Shown here piece after piece: positions 37,286-48,700 of a stretch of DNA of 64,000 bases. Below the pieces are notes generated by a model. It saw nothing but the letters and a program-made list of their open reading frames with translations. It was not told the DNA's origin and did no database searches. The position numbers and the translations under genes were made by a program. The stretch lies in assembly GCF_035582795.1 (NCBI RefSeq), contig NC_134370.1, positions 38,861,501 to 38,925,500 on the forward strand. Reading direction: 5' to 3'. Every line of letters begins with the position of its first letter. The first letter of the stretch is position 1. The DNA comes from Mycteria americana. Its lineage: Eukaryota; Chordata; Aves; Ciconiiformes; Ciconiidae.

Positions 37286-40200
37286 CTGATCCTTCACATC
37301 CCCTCCTGGTGTCAACCCCCTGGGACAGACAGGGGACCAGCAGATGCCACCACCCCAGCCAGGTTCAGAAGGACAACAGCAGTTTTGGGAGCATCAAGGC
37401 ACTGCCAGCACCTCTCAAAGCCTAAATGCCCTTTTCCTTCCCAGAAATGGAAGAGGAGAGAGGGATGTGTGTGATGGGGGCCAGGGCGAGGGATGCTGCT
37501 GGATCCAGGCTGGGACTGGTGTGAAAGAGCCTGCAGGGAGCCCCTGCCCCCCTGCTTTATCATTCCAAGGGGGATCGCTCCTCAAAACTCACATGGGGAA
37601 AGTAAAGGTCCAGCACTCGTTCCTGCAAGCCCTCAGCAAAACTTTTAAAAGCAGGCCGAGAGCTGAAGCTTACAGAGGAATCTGTGCTTTCTGCTTATTT
37701 TAAGCCTCCTCGCAGCCTGCTGGAGATGGACCCCCCCCCCCCCCGCCCAGCCTCAGCACATCTCCTCTCCTCCACGTTGTTGGACAGGCAGGTCCCAGGG
37801 CTCTTAACCACAGGTACAGTGGGAAGCAGCTGCCCTAAGTGGAGCTGGATACATAGCATCCCTTTCACAGACCCAAACACAGCTGCTTACAGCAGCCTGG
37901 CCTAAAAGCAAGCCATCTGCACTCCAAGCCTCCATGCTTGGTCTTCCCACCTTGCCGAAGGCTTTCAGGGCATGGTGGAGAGGGTGTAGACCTGGAGGCG
38001 TCCTCTGAAACATCAGGGTAGCTCCAGGCTCCCAAGTCTCAGAGCAATCCCTCCTTGCTTGCGCCACTCAAACACCTGGGGGAAAAAAGGCTGCTGCCCC
38101 CCCGGCTGCTCCCCAGCACGTACAGGCACCATGGTGGGTTCCTGCGATGGCTCTGCCAGTAGCAGCAGCGCCAGCACCGAGGTCTGCTCATCTTCTGCTG
38201 GTTTCCATCACGGAACAGAGTAAAGCCGTGAGATGACTTCAGGCTTCCCTCATTGCCAACAGGCACTGCACTTACTCTGCTGCCACGCAAAGATGCTATT
38301 TTAGCTAATCCATTAAAACCCAATTCCTTCATCTCCTAGCTGCCTTCCCCCATTTCATTTGGGTTGACCTCTGAGCCCTCAGAGGGCCCCATCTAAGAGG
38401 ACCCCAGCCCCACCTCCCTCAGAGACCCCCAACGCCCCAGCGCTACAGCCTTGCTCGCACCCAACACCGTCCAAGACTGCTGTGCTGCTCCAGGAGGCAC
38501 TACCAAATAAATGTTTATAGGACACCAACAGGCTGAAGGAAAAAGAGAAAAATGGCATTAACACATTCACCGGCACTGAGAAGGAGAGCCAGGAATGTAA
38601 ACGGAGCCCGGAGGCAGTCCGAAAATGGTAACGGCTGGAAAGCAGGGCTGGAAAGTTTGTTAATCGGGATCCTAGATACTAGCCAGGCTCCCGGCCTTCG
38701 GCTCAGCCAAAATATCCTTTTCTGAGCCGCTCTGCTGAATTTTACAGTCGGATGCCACAGGACAGACCCCAGCAGTTGCACACACAGATGGCAACTACTC
38801 CAGTTTAAAACTCAAATCGAGCTATAAATCCAACCAAGGTTTCATTCACCCTGCTGCATGTGAAATTACCCTGGTTTAGTTTGTTTACAGCTCGCTATCA
38901 TGAAGAGCTTCAGTCCTAGATTGAAATTTTACCCTTTTTTTTTAAATTCTCCATTTTTAGCTCCCAAATCGGCATCTAGACATTCCCCCTGCCCTAAGGA
39001 GCACACAAAAGCCAGGGCCCCCCATGCACATGCACCTCACTGCAGGGGCTTTGCAAAACAGGATTAAAAAAAAAAACTCACCCAAAAATTCGGGAGGAAA
39101 ACAGTTGTCGCTCCCCTAAGCTTGGCATCGCATGGGCAAAGCCAAACCCAGAAGAGGGAGCTCCCAAATGCCTCATCAGCATTTTTTTCATCTTGCTTCT
39201 CTTCTCCATACACACGCTGCAAAATTCGCTAACATTTCAGAATTAAAAAAGAGCAACCCACGATCCACCACTCCCATTCAGTGGTGGAAGAAAAAATGTC
39301 TTATCTTTATTTTCTTTTATTTCTTAAAAAGCCTTGCTGCCTGTTTCCAAGCAACACAGCTTTCCTCCAGATTTTTTTTGCCCCAACAGGCTTTAGGTAC
39401 CCCCTTAATAGAGACTTCAGGTAAGAAACAACCTGCAGAGCCAGAATTTGGGGAGAAACTGCAGGAGGGAGCAGCTGTACAACACACACACTCTGCACCA
39501 GCAGCAGTGCCTGCTCCGAAGGAAGGGGTTTCCTTGCTGCCTTCCCACCCCTCCTCCTACATCCCACTTTTTTACTCGGGATCAGGCTGGAGAGGAGCGC
39601 AAGAAGCAAGAGTATAGCAATAAAGATAATTTAATAGTCATAATTTAATAATAACCCGGGTAACAGCGCAAAGTGACAGCCCTTCCCCAGGCTCCCAGCG
39701 GAGCAGAGGCATTGCTGCTGCAATATGCACCCGCATCCACGGGAGGTCACGGCAGGACCACACCGGCTATGGCCAAGCCGGGGTGCACAAGGGGCCCCCC
39801 CAAACCCAGGTCAGTGGCACCCTTGGTGCTGCCCTCCAGGCTTCACCCGTGGGACCCGAACGGCCACGGGCGGTTCGGGAATGCGGCGTGCCGCTGTGGT
39901 ATTTCACACGCGGGGTCTGCATCCCAAAGTGATGCACTTTCAGGGGTGTCACAGCACCAGGGGGGTTGCTGGTAGTTTGCTGAGACACTCACAAAAATTG
40001 GGGGCCCCGAGGATCTGGCTGCTGCAGCCGGAGGGAGGGGATGCCCTGCTCCCACCCACCCCGCAGCACCCTTCCTACTAGGGGGGAAAAGGCTTTTGCT
40101 GCTCAGCCCCCCCCAGACAGCATGGATGGTATAAAAAAAGTCTGCCATTGCTGTACTTGGTTAAAAACTTAAATATATATATATAATTAAAGCGACAGTT

Positions 40201-41312
40201 GTCCTGGACCAGGACAATTTCTGGCAACACACCTGCATCAGCACAGCCCCCTGCAAGGGCACAAGCCTGGGCTGGGCCCCTCCAGAAGCAGCAGAGTCAG
40301 GGCAGCCAAGGCTACAGCATGGGCTGAGGGATGCAGCCAGGCCAGGGTCTGGGCTTAAATGTGCTCCTGGGCATGGGGGGACACCAGGTGAGGCTGCTGG
40401 GGGCTGTTAAGTCCATCAGGGCCCTCGAGGATGAGCCCGGGTGGGGGTGGCTGTACCCCCACACTCATACCCACCTGCTCTCACGGCCAGCACTGATTTG
40501 CTAAGACTGTTGTCTTGCTCTTTTGGCTGTTTTGGCTTTGCAGCCCCCAGCAGCTAAAACCCAGTTTATGTGATGGCCTTAGCAGCACAGCTGGTGTTTC
40601 GGGAACTCGCCCAGCACTTGCAAGGCAGGGACGGGCGCTGCGTACTGGCATATGCTCCTTTCAGCATCAGCTGGAAGGGGTCACCCGGGGGGTACCCCCA
40701 GGCTGATACAAACATGCATTTAGCAGCAATGTGGGAAATTGCTGGGGGTTTGCAATTTAAGCTCAGCTTAAGTTCAGGGGTTTATTTGCACGTTTGGAGT
40801 CTGGCTTGGACATGTCCCAAGCAGGGCTTTCTTTGGCACTGCTCTAGTTTGATGCCCAGGTCTATATAGGTTTTTGCACCTAGCGGTGCAGGATAAATGA
40901 CCAATTTGCAGTAATCTGTACGTGGGAGACCTTTCTATGGTAAAATCAGATTTTTCTGTACAGGAAATTTTGTAATCGAGTCCCCCCTTAACCCTTGGCT
41001 GTTGGTTCTGGGTTTGATCATCCCCTGCTCTTCGTAACACTGAGTTACGCCCGGCAAGAGGCGGGGGCTCGCTCCTGATTTACTGTCCTTGGCCTGGATC
41101 CGCTTTTTTCCAAATTGGAAATTTGGAAAGCAACTCGTCTAAAGAATTTGGGAGGGGAAAAAAAAGCTAAAATACATAGGAAGGAGAGTTGACCCACAAG
41201 GTGGGGTGAAGCCCAGGTGGCATCTGCTCTGAAAGGAAGGGAAAATCCCCCGTGCACCCTGAGTCAGGGTCAGAAGAAACCTCCAGCACCTTGATTTAAT
41301 AGAACCAAGATC
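37286..41312. other. intergenic interval between PALD1 and EIF4EBP2
   Basis: No gene is supported in these 4 kb. Frames are short and unrecognised. In mammals NODAL lies between EIF4EBP2 and PALD1. I looked for a TGF-beta cystine-knot region in translated frames here and up to 43.6 kb and saw none. Part of the right side may belong to a long EIF4EBP2 3' untranslated region. Confidence 0.55.
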
Positions 41313-43618
41313 TTTATTGATCTCACTGTAACAGCAACCACTGGCGAGAGCTTTTCTCCTCCGAAACACCTGCTTGAAGAGACGGTAAAAAATCCCAAAT
41401 CTATACCCTGACTAGCAGAGGAGCTGCCCCGGCGAGGCCAGGCACTCCCTCCCTGCTCTTCAGCCCCGAGCCCGGTTATAAAAGAGAACCAGGAGAAAGT
41501 CGCTGGGATGGGGAACGGAGACGAAAGGAGGTCGGGAAAGGGGGTGTTTAGAAAAAAAAAAAGTGGTTTCCCTCCGGCTCCTGTCCATAAGTTAAGCTGT
41601 CCTCAGATATTTTCTTTTTTTTTTTTTTTTGGCTTGGAGAGCAGGTTTCCCGAAACGAGTCGCTGTGCTGAGGGCACCGGGTCCCTGCATCCGCAGTGGC
41701 CGTCCCCGCTCTGCAAAGGATGTCCTCGCCCCATGTCCCTGCCGCTCCCTCGATCCGAGGACCTAACAGACCTCCTAGGATCTTCGCTTTAAGGAAAATA
41801 TATTTATTTATATATAATATATATATTTGTGTGTGTCTTATCACCACCCACCCACACGCATATACATATTTCTACTTGCACTCACTCAGTCACGCGCCTA
41901 TGACGGCTGGCTACACGTTCACGTTGCATCCCACCGAGCGCTACCCATGCAAGGGAAAGGATGGGAGAGACACCCCATTCCCTTGGGGTTTTTTGCTTTT
42001 TGGCCCAAAACGAGCGGCAGCCCTCCCCTCACGAGAAAAGCAGGTGGAAGATGGGAACTCGCAACCAGCCGCCATGCCGACCTGCGCCAAACATACCTAG
42101 AGAAATAAATTACCGGACGGAAAGTGCACAAAGCCTGCAGCACTGATGCCAGTGTGGGGCATACCCGTCCCTGGCATGCGGAGCCACTGCCGCGGCAGGC
42201 AATGGGTCCCCGGGGCTGGCTACCGGGGCAAAACGACCCGAGGGAGGATGGATGGAGCAGGCACTCAGGTGGGGGCTGATAAAATGGCACTTGAGAAGGT
42301 TGCAAAGCTCTTGACGGCTCCCAACAGGCAGTAAAAAAAAACCAGGGGGGCTGGTGGGCTCGGGGGGCAGAAGATGGCACTGCCATGGCATCCCCCGCCA
42401 CGCACGCCCTCACCAAACACTGCTCTTCAAGGCAAGAGTCGCACCGAGAGAGGAGAAAAAAAATAATCCCATCTCCGAGGGATTTCAAGATGCCAGGCAC
42501 AGGCAGGATGGCCACGACGTGCCAGGCTGGCAAAGGTGCCAACGGCGGGGAGTTTAACACGGAAACCCTTTATCCACGGCAGCATGACCCGGCTGGGGGA
42601 AGCCCCAGCACGAAAAGCAAGCGGAGGACGGTACCGACGCCGGCAGCCTGCAACCGGAGCACCCTGGGTGCAGCCGCAATGCTCCCAGCCGCAGCACTAC
42701 ATCCCTGCAGCACCTCACCCTGCATCCCCCCCGGGCACCCAGCTATTCCTGAGACATCCAACAGCGCTGAGGGATTTCGCTCCTGTATTATTCACATTTT
42801 AAAGGGGGGGATTGAAAAAAAAAAAAAAAAAAAAGCACTAGAAAGCACTTTCCCAGAGGCGCTCGTCCCCAGCCCAAAAAAAGAAGCATTGCCAGTAAAG
42901 TGCCCCTGTTTAGTACCAAAAAAATAAAAGCAAGGGGTTTTTTTGTAATATATGGCTACGTCGCTCTGAGTCCTGGCTGGTGCGTCGGGGACGTAGCCCC
43001 CAGTCGAAGGGCTGAGACAGAAGAAATCCAGGTAGGAGAAAAATGTAGGCACCCAGAGCACTGAAGGGAATGCGCTGCCAAAGTTGTCCTCCACTGAATG
43101 CCAGCAGGTCCTGGGGGAAATGAAAAAAACCCCACCCTGGGGTGCAAGTGGGTGCTCGCTTTTAGGCGTGACACTTTCCCCCTCCTCCCAAGAGGCTGCC
43201 CGCAATTTTCCGGCAGAAGGGGCAAAGGGGGTGACGCAGCTCCAGACCGCCAAGCTGCTGGCAACGGGAGGTTTGGGGTAACGGGAGGGGTTTTTTTGCG
43301 GGGGGGAGCATGAGGCGGCAGAAGAGGCAAAGGGATGTTTTAAAAAGAAGCCCGGTGGAGATCAGGCTGCTGGCGGGCAGAGGAGGAGGAATAGGGCCGG
43401 ATCCAGAAGGGATGCTCCATCCAGCACATGCTGGGACCGGTCACCTACAAAGGGGGAGAAGCCAGAACCGCGCTCTCCAGAAAGAGAGAGGGGTAGGCAG
43501 GCGGGCAGGGGGATGCCGATGGGGACCGCTGCCGCCTCTGCCTCGCTGGGATGGATCCTGCTAAGCCGAATGGGGTGTGCACAGGTCTGGGGAGTTGCTG
43601 CCTCTCCGTGGTTCCTGC
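41313..43618 (-). other. EIF4EBP2: probable EIF4EBP2 3' untranslated region
   Basis: Mammalian EIF4EBP2 has a multi-kilobase 3' untranslated region, so the sequence after the stop codon is probably transcribed. Minus-strand AATAAA hexamers occur at 41803-41808 (in an AT-rich repeat) and 41313-41318, with others further left near 39306. I take 41313 as a provisional end only. The interval holds a T16 and an A20 run (plus strand) and no supported coding sequence. Confidence 0.35.
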
Positions 43619-44756
43619 TCAGATATCCATCTCGAACTGAGCGTCGTCCCCTGGCGAGAGACAAGGGGAGAAGCGTTAGGGGGGGGTCACCCCCCCCCCC
43701 AAACCCCTCCACCCCACCCTGGGGGTCCCTTACCCATGGATGGCTTCCCCTCCTGGTGGTTCAGGCTGTTGGTGTCCGCTTTGGGCTCCTCGCCGGCCGA
43801 GCCGGGGCTGGTGACGCCGGGAATATTGGGGAGGTGACAAGGCGGGGTCTGGGCCATGGGGGAGTTGCGGCGGTCCAGCAGGAACTTGCGGTCGTAGATG
43901 ATCCGGGTGCCTGGGGGGGAACGAGAGGAGGATGGGGGGGGATCCAGCCCAGCAGCGCTTGTTTGCAGAAGGAGTCTCCCGGCAGGACGGGCGCCCTGGC
44001 CAAGGATCCCCGCCACAGCCCAAGGAGAGGCGGGGAGGGCAGGGGGGGTGCGCGCCGCCGCCGCCGCTCTGCCCGCTCTTATCTGGGCACGGCGGGCGAT
44101 AATGCGGCGCTGGACAAACACCCGCGGCAGCACCTGGGTACCGGCTGCCCCGGGCGCTGCCGTCCCGGCGCAGAGGCCTGGCGAACTCACGGCAGGGGTG
44201 GGAACGCATCCTGGGGCTGCCGGCGGACGCAGCACCCCGAAACGTCCCCTCCGTCCCTCTCCCCCGCCTGGGGACGAGGGATGCTCCGACCCCGGGGTGC
44301 CAAAGCGGGACGGGGCAGAGCTCCGCACCCCTCGCTGCCCGCGTCCCACTGGGGCCGGCTGCCACCCCGTGCCGGGGGCCAGCCCCCGCCCCCGCCGGGA
44401 CCCTCCGCGCCCCCCGTTATGCCCCCGAAAAATAATAAACCCTGCTCAAAGCGCTTGCTTTAAGGACAACCGGCGGCAGGCGCTATATATACGCGATACA
44501 GAGACGCGATATGGGCGCGATAGGCGGCGTTTAGAGAGGCGGGCGGGCGGCAGGAGCGCTCCCCCGGCGCGGCCCCGCGGCCGCCGCCCCGCAGGCCCCG
44601 TCCGCCCCGGCGCTTACCTCCCGGGGTGGTGGAGAAGAGGGTGCCGCCGGGGGTGGTGCAGTAGTCCGGGGGGAGCTGCGCCGCGTCGCTGAGGGCCACG
44701 GTGCGGGTGGGGATGGCCCGGCTCTGGCTGGGCTGGCGGCCGCCGGCGGACGACAT
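43619..44756 (-). CDS. EIF4EBP2: EIF4EBP2 (4E-BP2), complete, 3 exons
   Basis: This small cytoplasmic repressor binds eIF4E and blocks cap-dependent translation until mTORC1 phosphorylates it. Exons in transcript order are 44756-44618, 43910-43734 and 43650-43619; phases close to give 115 residues (human 120). Visible motifs are an RAIP element near residue 14, a TTPGGT segment carrying the priming Thr sites, the eIF4E-binding motif YDRKFLL (YxxxxL-phi), a downstream Ser-Pro ([10 protein letters not shown]) and the C-terminal TOS motif FEMDI. The third exon supplies only the last ten codons or so. The linker before FEMDI ([16 protein letters not shown]) differs from the Asn-rich human one and is shorter. 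The promoter CpG island is shared with a tRNA gene on the divergent side. Confidence 0.97.
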
Positions 44757-44909
44757 GGCCCCGCGCTATTGTCCCCGCGGAGGCGGCGCGGAGCGGGCGC
44801 CGCCCCCCGCCTCCCATCGCCCCCCCCGCCGCCGCCGCCGCCGCGCAACCGCGCTCCGCCCGCCGCCGGCAGGGGGCAGGCGCGGGGGCGGGCGGCGCTG
44901 CCCGCGCCC

Positions 44910-44981
44910 TCCCACGTGGTCTAGCGGTGAGGATTCCTGGCTTTCACCCAGGCGGCCCGGGTTCGACTCCCGGCGTGGGAA
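44910..44981 (+). tRNA. tRNA-Glu (anticodon TTC)
   Basis: This 72-nt sequence folds as a standard tRNA. The 7-bp acceptor stem pairs TCCCACG with CGTGGGA and is followed by discriminator A. The D arm is GGTCTAGCGGTGAGGATT. The anticodon stem CCTGG/CCAGG encloses loop CTTTCAC with anticodon TTC. The T arm is CCCGG-GTTCGACTC-CCGG. The pol III A box (TGGTCTAGCGG) and B box (GGTTCGACTCC) are intact, and a T4 terminator follows at 44987. It differs from the common vertebrate tRNA-Glu(TTC) sequence at few positions (G instead of T in the D loop, C instead of T at loop position 32) and looks functional. Confidence 0.97.
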
Positions 44982-44986
44982 GAGCG

Positions 44987-44990
44987 TTTT
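44987..44990 (+). terminator. RNA polymerase III terminator (T4)
   Basis: Four T residues occur six bases after the tRNA-Glu 3' end, embedded in G-rich sequence. This is the minimal vertebrate pol III stop signal and supports an active tRNA gene. Confidence 0.8.
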
Positions 44991-45078
44991 GGGGGGGGTC
45001 CCCTCCCCCGCCGGGACCCCCCGTGCAGGCGGGTGATCGTGGCCCGGGGGGAGCCTTCTGCCAAAACATTTTGGCTGA

Positions 45079-45615
45079 GCCGGGCTGATCAAAGTCACCA
45101 GGAAAGGGGACGAGCTGATCAAAGTCACCAGGAAAGCGGACGCATCCCCATATTCCAAATGTACCAACCCAAAAAATTGGGAATCCTGTGCCTCAAGGGC
45201 TACACCATCCCCAGATCACCGAGGAAGGGGATGCATCCCCATATCCCAAAGTACCAACCCGGAAAGTTGGGAATCCTGTGCCCTGAGGGCCACGCCAGCC
45301 CCAGATCACCAGGAAAACGGATATATCCCCATTTCCCATACCAGGAAAGGGGATGTGTCCCTATATCCCAAACCAGGAAAGAGGATATATCCCCATTTCA
45401 CCTACCAGGAAAGGGGATGCATCCCCATTTCCCATACCAGGCAAGGGGATGCATCCCCATATCCCATGCCAGGAAAGGGGATGCATCCCCATATCCCAAA
45501 CCAGGAAAGGGGATGCATCCCCATTTCCCATACCAGGCAAGGGGATGCATCCCCATTTCCCATACCAGGAAAGGTCTCAAACACACCATCCTGGAAAGCT
45601 GGGAATCTCGCTCCC
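45079..45615. repeat. minisatellite with 32-bp units and internal palindrome
   Basis: The core is eight head-to-tail 32-bp units from 45309 to 45564 (unit starts 45309, 45341, 45373, 45405, 45437, 45469, 45501, 45533) plus a partial copy at 45565. Five consecutive units (45405 onward) carry the perfect 14-bp palindrome GGGGATGCATCCCC; the first three are degenerate at it. The flanks hold longer related copies of roughly 95-100 bp that share TTGGGAATCCTGTGCC and the same GGGGATGCATCCCC near 45227. A 30-bp duplication (GCTGATCAAAGTCACCAGG at 45084 and 45114) begins the array. It lies between the tRNA gene and LRRC20. Confidence 0.95.
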
Positions 45616-45785
45616 TGAGGGCCATGCCAGCCCCAGCACAGCCTCCCTCCCTCCCTCCCCTGGGAACACTGATCCTGCCAGTTATTTTTAGCGTCCCTTT
45701 CCCGAGAGGCTGGAGCGGCTGGTTTCTCCCTCCAGCCGTGGATCCCCCCGGCCGAAGCACGTCCCCAGCGGGACCAGGCGCCCGC

Positions 45786-48700
45786 ATGCAGAAGAGGATG
45801 GGCGAGGCGGTGGCCCGGGTGGCCAGGAAGGTGAACGACACGGTGGAGAACAAAACGGATTCCCTTGGTAAGCCCGGCGCTCCGGCTCAGCTCCCGCTTG
45901 GGGCCCAGAGAAGGATCAGGTGTCCGGGAGCAGGGCTTTATTTTTTGCTGCCATGGTCTAAAAAAAGCTGTCAGCCCCCACTCTGGGTGCTGCTCCCGAG
46001 GCTCCCACAGCCCTGGGGAAGGGAAAGGCTCCCCCAAAGCACTCTCAGCCCTCCCAAAGTTTGAGTGGGTTCCCAGCAACGGCACATAATCCCATGGGAC
46101 ATGGCCCAGGGATAAAGTCCCCCTTTGCAAGCGATGGCAGAAGCCAGACCTTTCCCCGCATTACCTTGTCAGATTTGCGTTTTTCTGCAATTTCCCTGTT
46201 TCTAGCTAATATCAAGACCCACGTGCAGTTCATCCAAAGAGACAGATGAAAGCCACCCAGTTTCATTCATGCTGGAGTCCCGGCCCCGGGGTATAAATCA
46301 GTGCATGCCGAGAGTCAGAGCTTCATCGCTCAGCCTCTCGACGTCCTCCTGAGTAAGATGATAAGCAGGGGAGGACCGAGCTTGTGCAGCCCCTGCCATG
46401 GCTTTGGGGAGGGGGCAGAGCCTGGATGGGCATCACGGGGCTGGGATACAGGGTTTCCATGCCCTGGCATTTCCCAGGAGGGGAAACACAGAAACAAAAA
46501 TGCCAACAGGTGAGAAGCACAGCCAAATCCTCTTCCCTCCCCACTGTGTGCCCATCACCATGAGAAATCCAGCCAGGAGCATGCCCAGGGAAAGCCCTAC
46601 TCCATCTCCCTCAGCAGTGGAAGAAGTGTCCCCCCAACCTTCCCCAGGCAGTTAGGGACACAGGGAAGGGGGATTACTGAAGTTATTAGACATGGACATG
46701 CTGGCTGAGGGTTTGCAGAAGGACATTGTGGCATGGAGGTAAACGCAATGTGATTTGGGGTTGAACACACCTAAGGCAGAACAGCCTTAGCATTCATTGC
46801 TGATGGGAACAAACTATTGGTGCTTGTGGAGGTGATTGCAAAGATCCCTGCAATGGAGAGGAGTATGGCAGGGGACATTACAGCATCCATGGGTGGCAGC
46901 ACCCAGGCAGGCAAATTGAGCATCAACGGGTGGAAAACAAGATGGAAAGCATTGCTCCATCCCAGCTTGGGTGCATTATAAGGTGCCTGGGTCTCTCCGG
47001 GGGCAGATCTGGCCAACTGCAAGCTGATGACCTTCCCCGTTGGCATCTACAAAGCCATGAGGAGTGTCACTGAGGGAATCCACCGCATTTCCCTGGCAAA
47101 CAACGAGCTGAAGTCCCTCACCAGCCGATTTGTCACCACCTTCAGCCAGCTGAGAGGTAAGGGACAGCCCCACTGCTTTGCAACAGCCACTTCCAAACCC
47201 CCAGGGCCCAGCAAAGAGTCCCCAGGCTGCTGCAGACAGAGCACAGCACCAGAGAGTTTCCCCACCACAGTTTTTGCTCCTCCACGCCCACACCTCATTC
47301 CAAGCACTAGTTCAGCCCCCCAAAAATCCATTTTCCCTTACCCTTTCTGGCCCTTGCAGGAAGAGGGCACTGGTTTTGCTCTCACCCACCCTCCCAAACT
47401 CATGCCCTGCCACCTCCAGCCACTCTCAGCAGTGTCCAGGCTGCTGCAGGGTCGCTCATCATCCTCCATCTCCCTCTGAGGATGGGGCTAGGGATGAAAG
47501 AGGACGGGAAAGGCAGCCTGGGCATAATTGTGCATGGCAGAGATGGGGCATTTCAGGCTGCAGAAGGCATGCTGGCTTGCTGCTGGCTAATTAGCCCCCA
47601 TCATGGGACAGTGATAGTTGCTCACTCCCCCACTCACTGCAGGAGACATGGACAGTCATCAGTGCATGGCTGGTGCCACGGGGACACATCTCTGCAGAGC
47701 CCAGCAAAAGCAGCCAGAAGCTAACCTGCTACAACATGCTAAAGCATCCGGAGCATCCAGCACTGTGGTTTTGAATGCTAGGGATTGCACCGGGGCTTTG
47801 CTTGCCTGCAGCAGCACCCAGGGCTCTGGCAGCTTTTAAAAGCAAATATTTCGCTCACACAATGTACTGCACAACTGCTGCCATGGTGGGTGTCTGGGGA
47901 AGCTTCCCATGTTGTACGGGAGCTGGAGCATCATCCATGAAAACTCCCCTAGGCTGGAGAAAAGAAGCATCAAGCAAAGGAAATCAATTTTCATTTTCTA
48001 GACAGCATGGTCAGCCCCGAGGCAAAAGGTCTCATCTCCCAGCAAGGGCTTTGCTCCGCCAGTGAACAAATCACTCTTGTGATGAACATGCTGGGCCTCA
48101 GCAGAGCTGTTGCAGGGGAGAGATGCCCTGGGGCTGGGGACAGCCTTGCACCAGCCTGAATAAGGCAGGACCTATAAATACCAGGTATTAGCAGGGGCAG
48201 GGCAGCTTGCGTGGGTATTTATAGAGCAGAAAGCCCTGTGTCACTGGAGAAGGGCACTGGGGCAGCAGGATTTGGGTTCCTGTTCCCATGGCTAATAGCC
48301 TTTCATGCAGGAGTGCTGCTCCTGGCCCCCCAGGAGCCCATTTCTGGTGTTGGGGATAGCATCACAGAGGGTTAAAGTCTGTAGAATAGATATTTTTGAC
48401 ATATAAATACATTTCTTCCACCACTCTGTTTATACCTCAGAAGGTCTTCAGGCACATGAAGATAGAAAACTAGCCTTAAGCCATGACAAGTGTCCATGGG
48501 GGGCAAGTTGCACCAACTTCACTAAGAAATATTGCTTATTTTTACAGCCCCTGCTTGCAAAATGCTGCACGGGTTTCATTAGGAAAGCCTGAGGAAGCCA
48601 AGAAACAGATTGCTCCTAAAAGCGGTATTCACAGCAGGCAAAATTATGATGGCAAACCATGGAGATGAGCAAAAAAACCCCATTTTCAGAGTTGGAATCC

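Larger units (their letters stand above)
44757..45060. promoter_or_regulatory. CpG island between divergent EIF4EBP2 and LRRC20
   Basis: Very G+C-rich DNA extends from inside EIF4EBP2 exon 1 and intron 1 (about 43.9 kb) to about 45.06 kb. It includes CCG runs at 44824-44842 just 5' of EIF4EBP2. It probably drives EIF4EBP2 leftward. Whether LRRC20 also starts here, through a non-coding first exon, cannot be decided: I did not find a convincing donor between 44.8 and 45.1 kb. A tRNA gene with its own internal promoter lies inside the island. Confidence 0.6.

Noticed and set aside
35994-37474. Overlapping open frames of 430 and 463 codons on opposite strands
   Set aside because: They run through a CpG island and the 33/49-bp minisatellite. 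G+C richness and the repeat remove stops in several frames at once, and the products are Pro/Gly/Arg low complexity.
45033-46064. 343-codon plus-strand frame
   Set aside because: It reads through the 32-bp minisatellite in one of several open frames and only overlaps the LRRC20 start exon. The true LRRC20 frame is fixed by human homology and the splice site at 45867.
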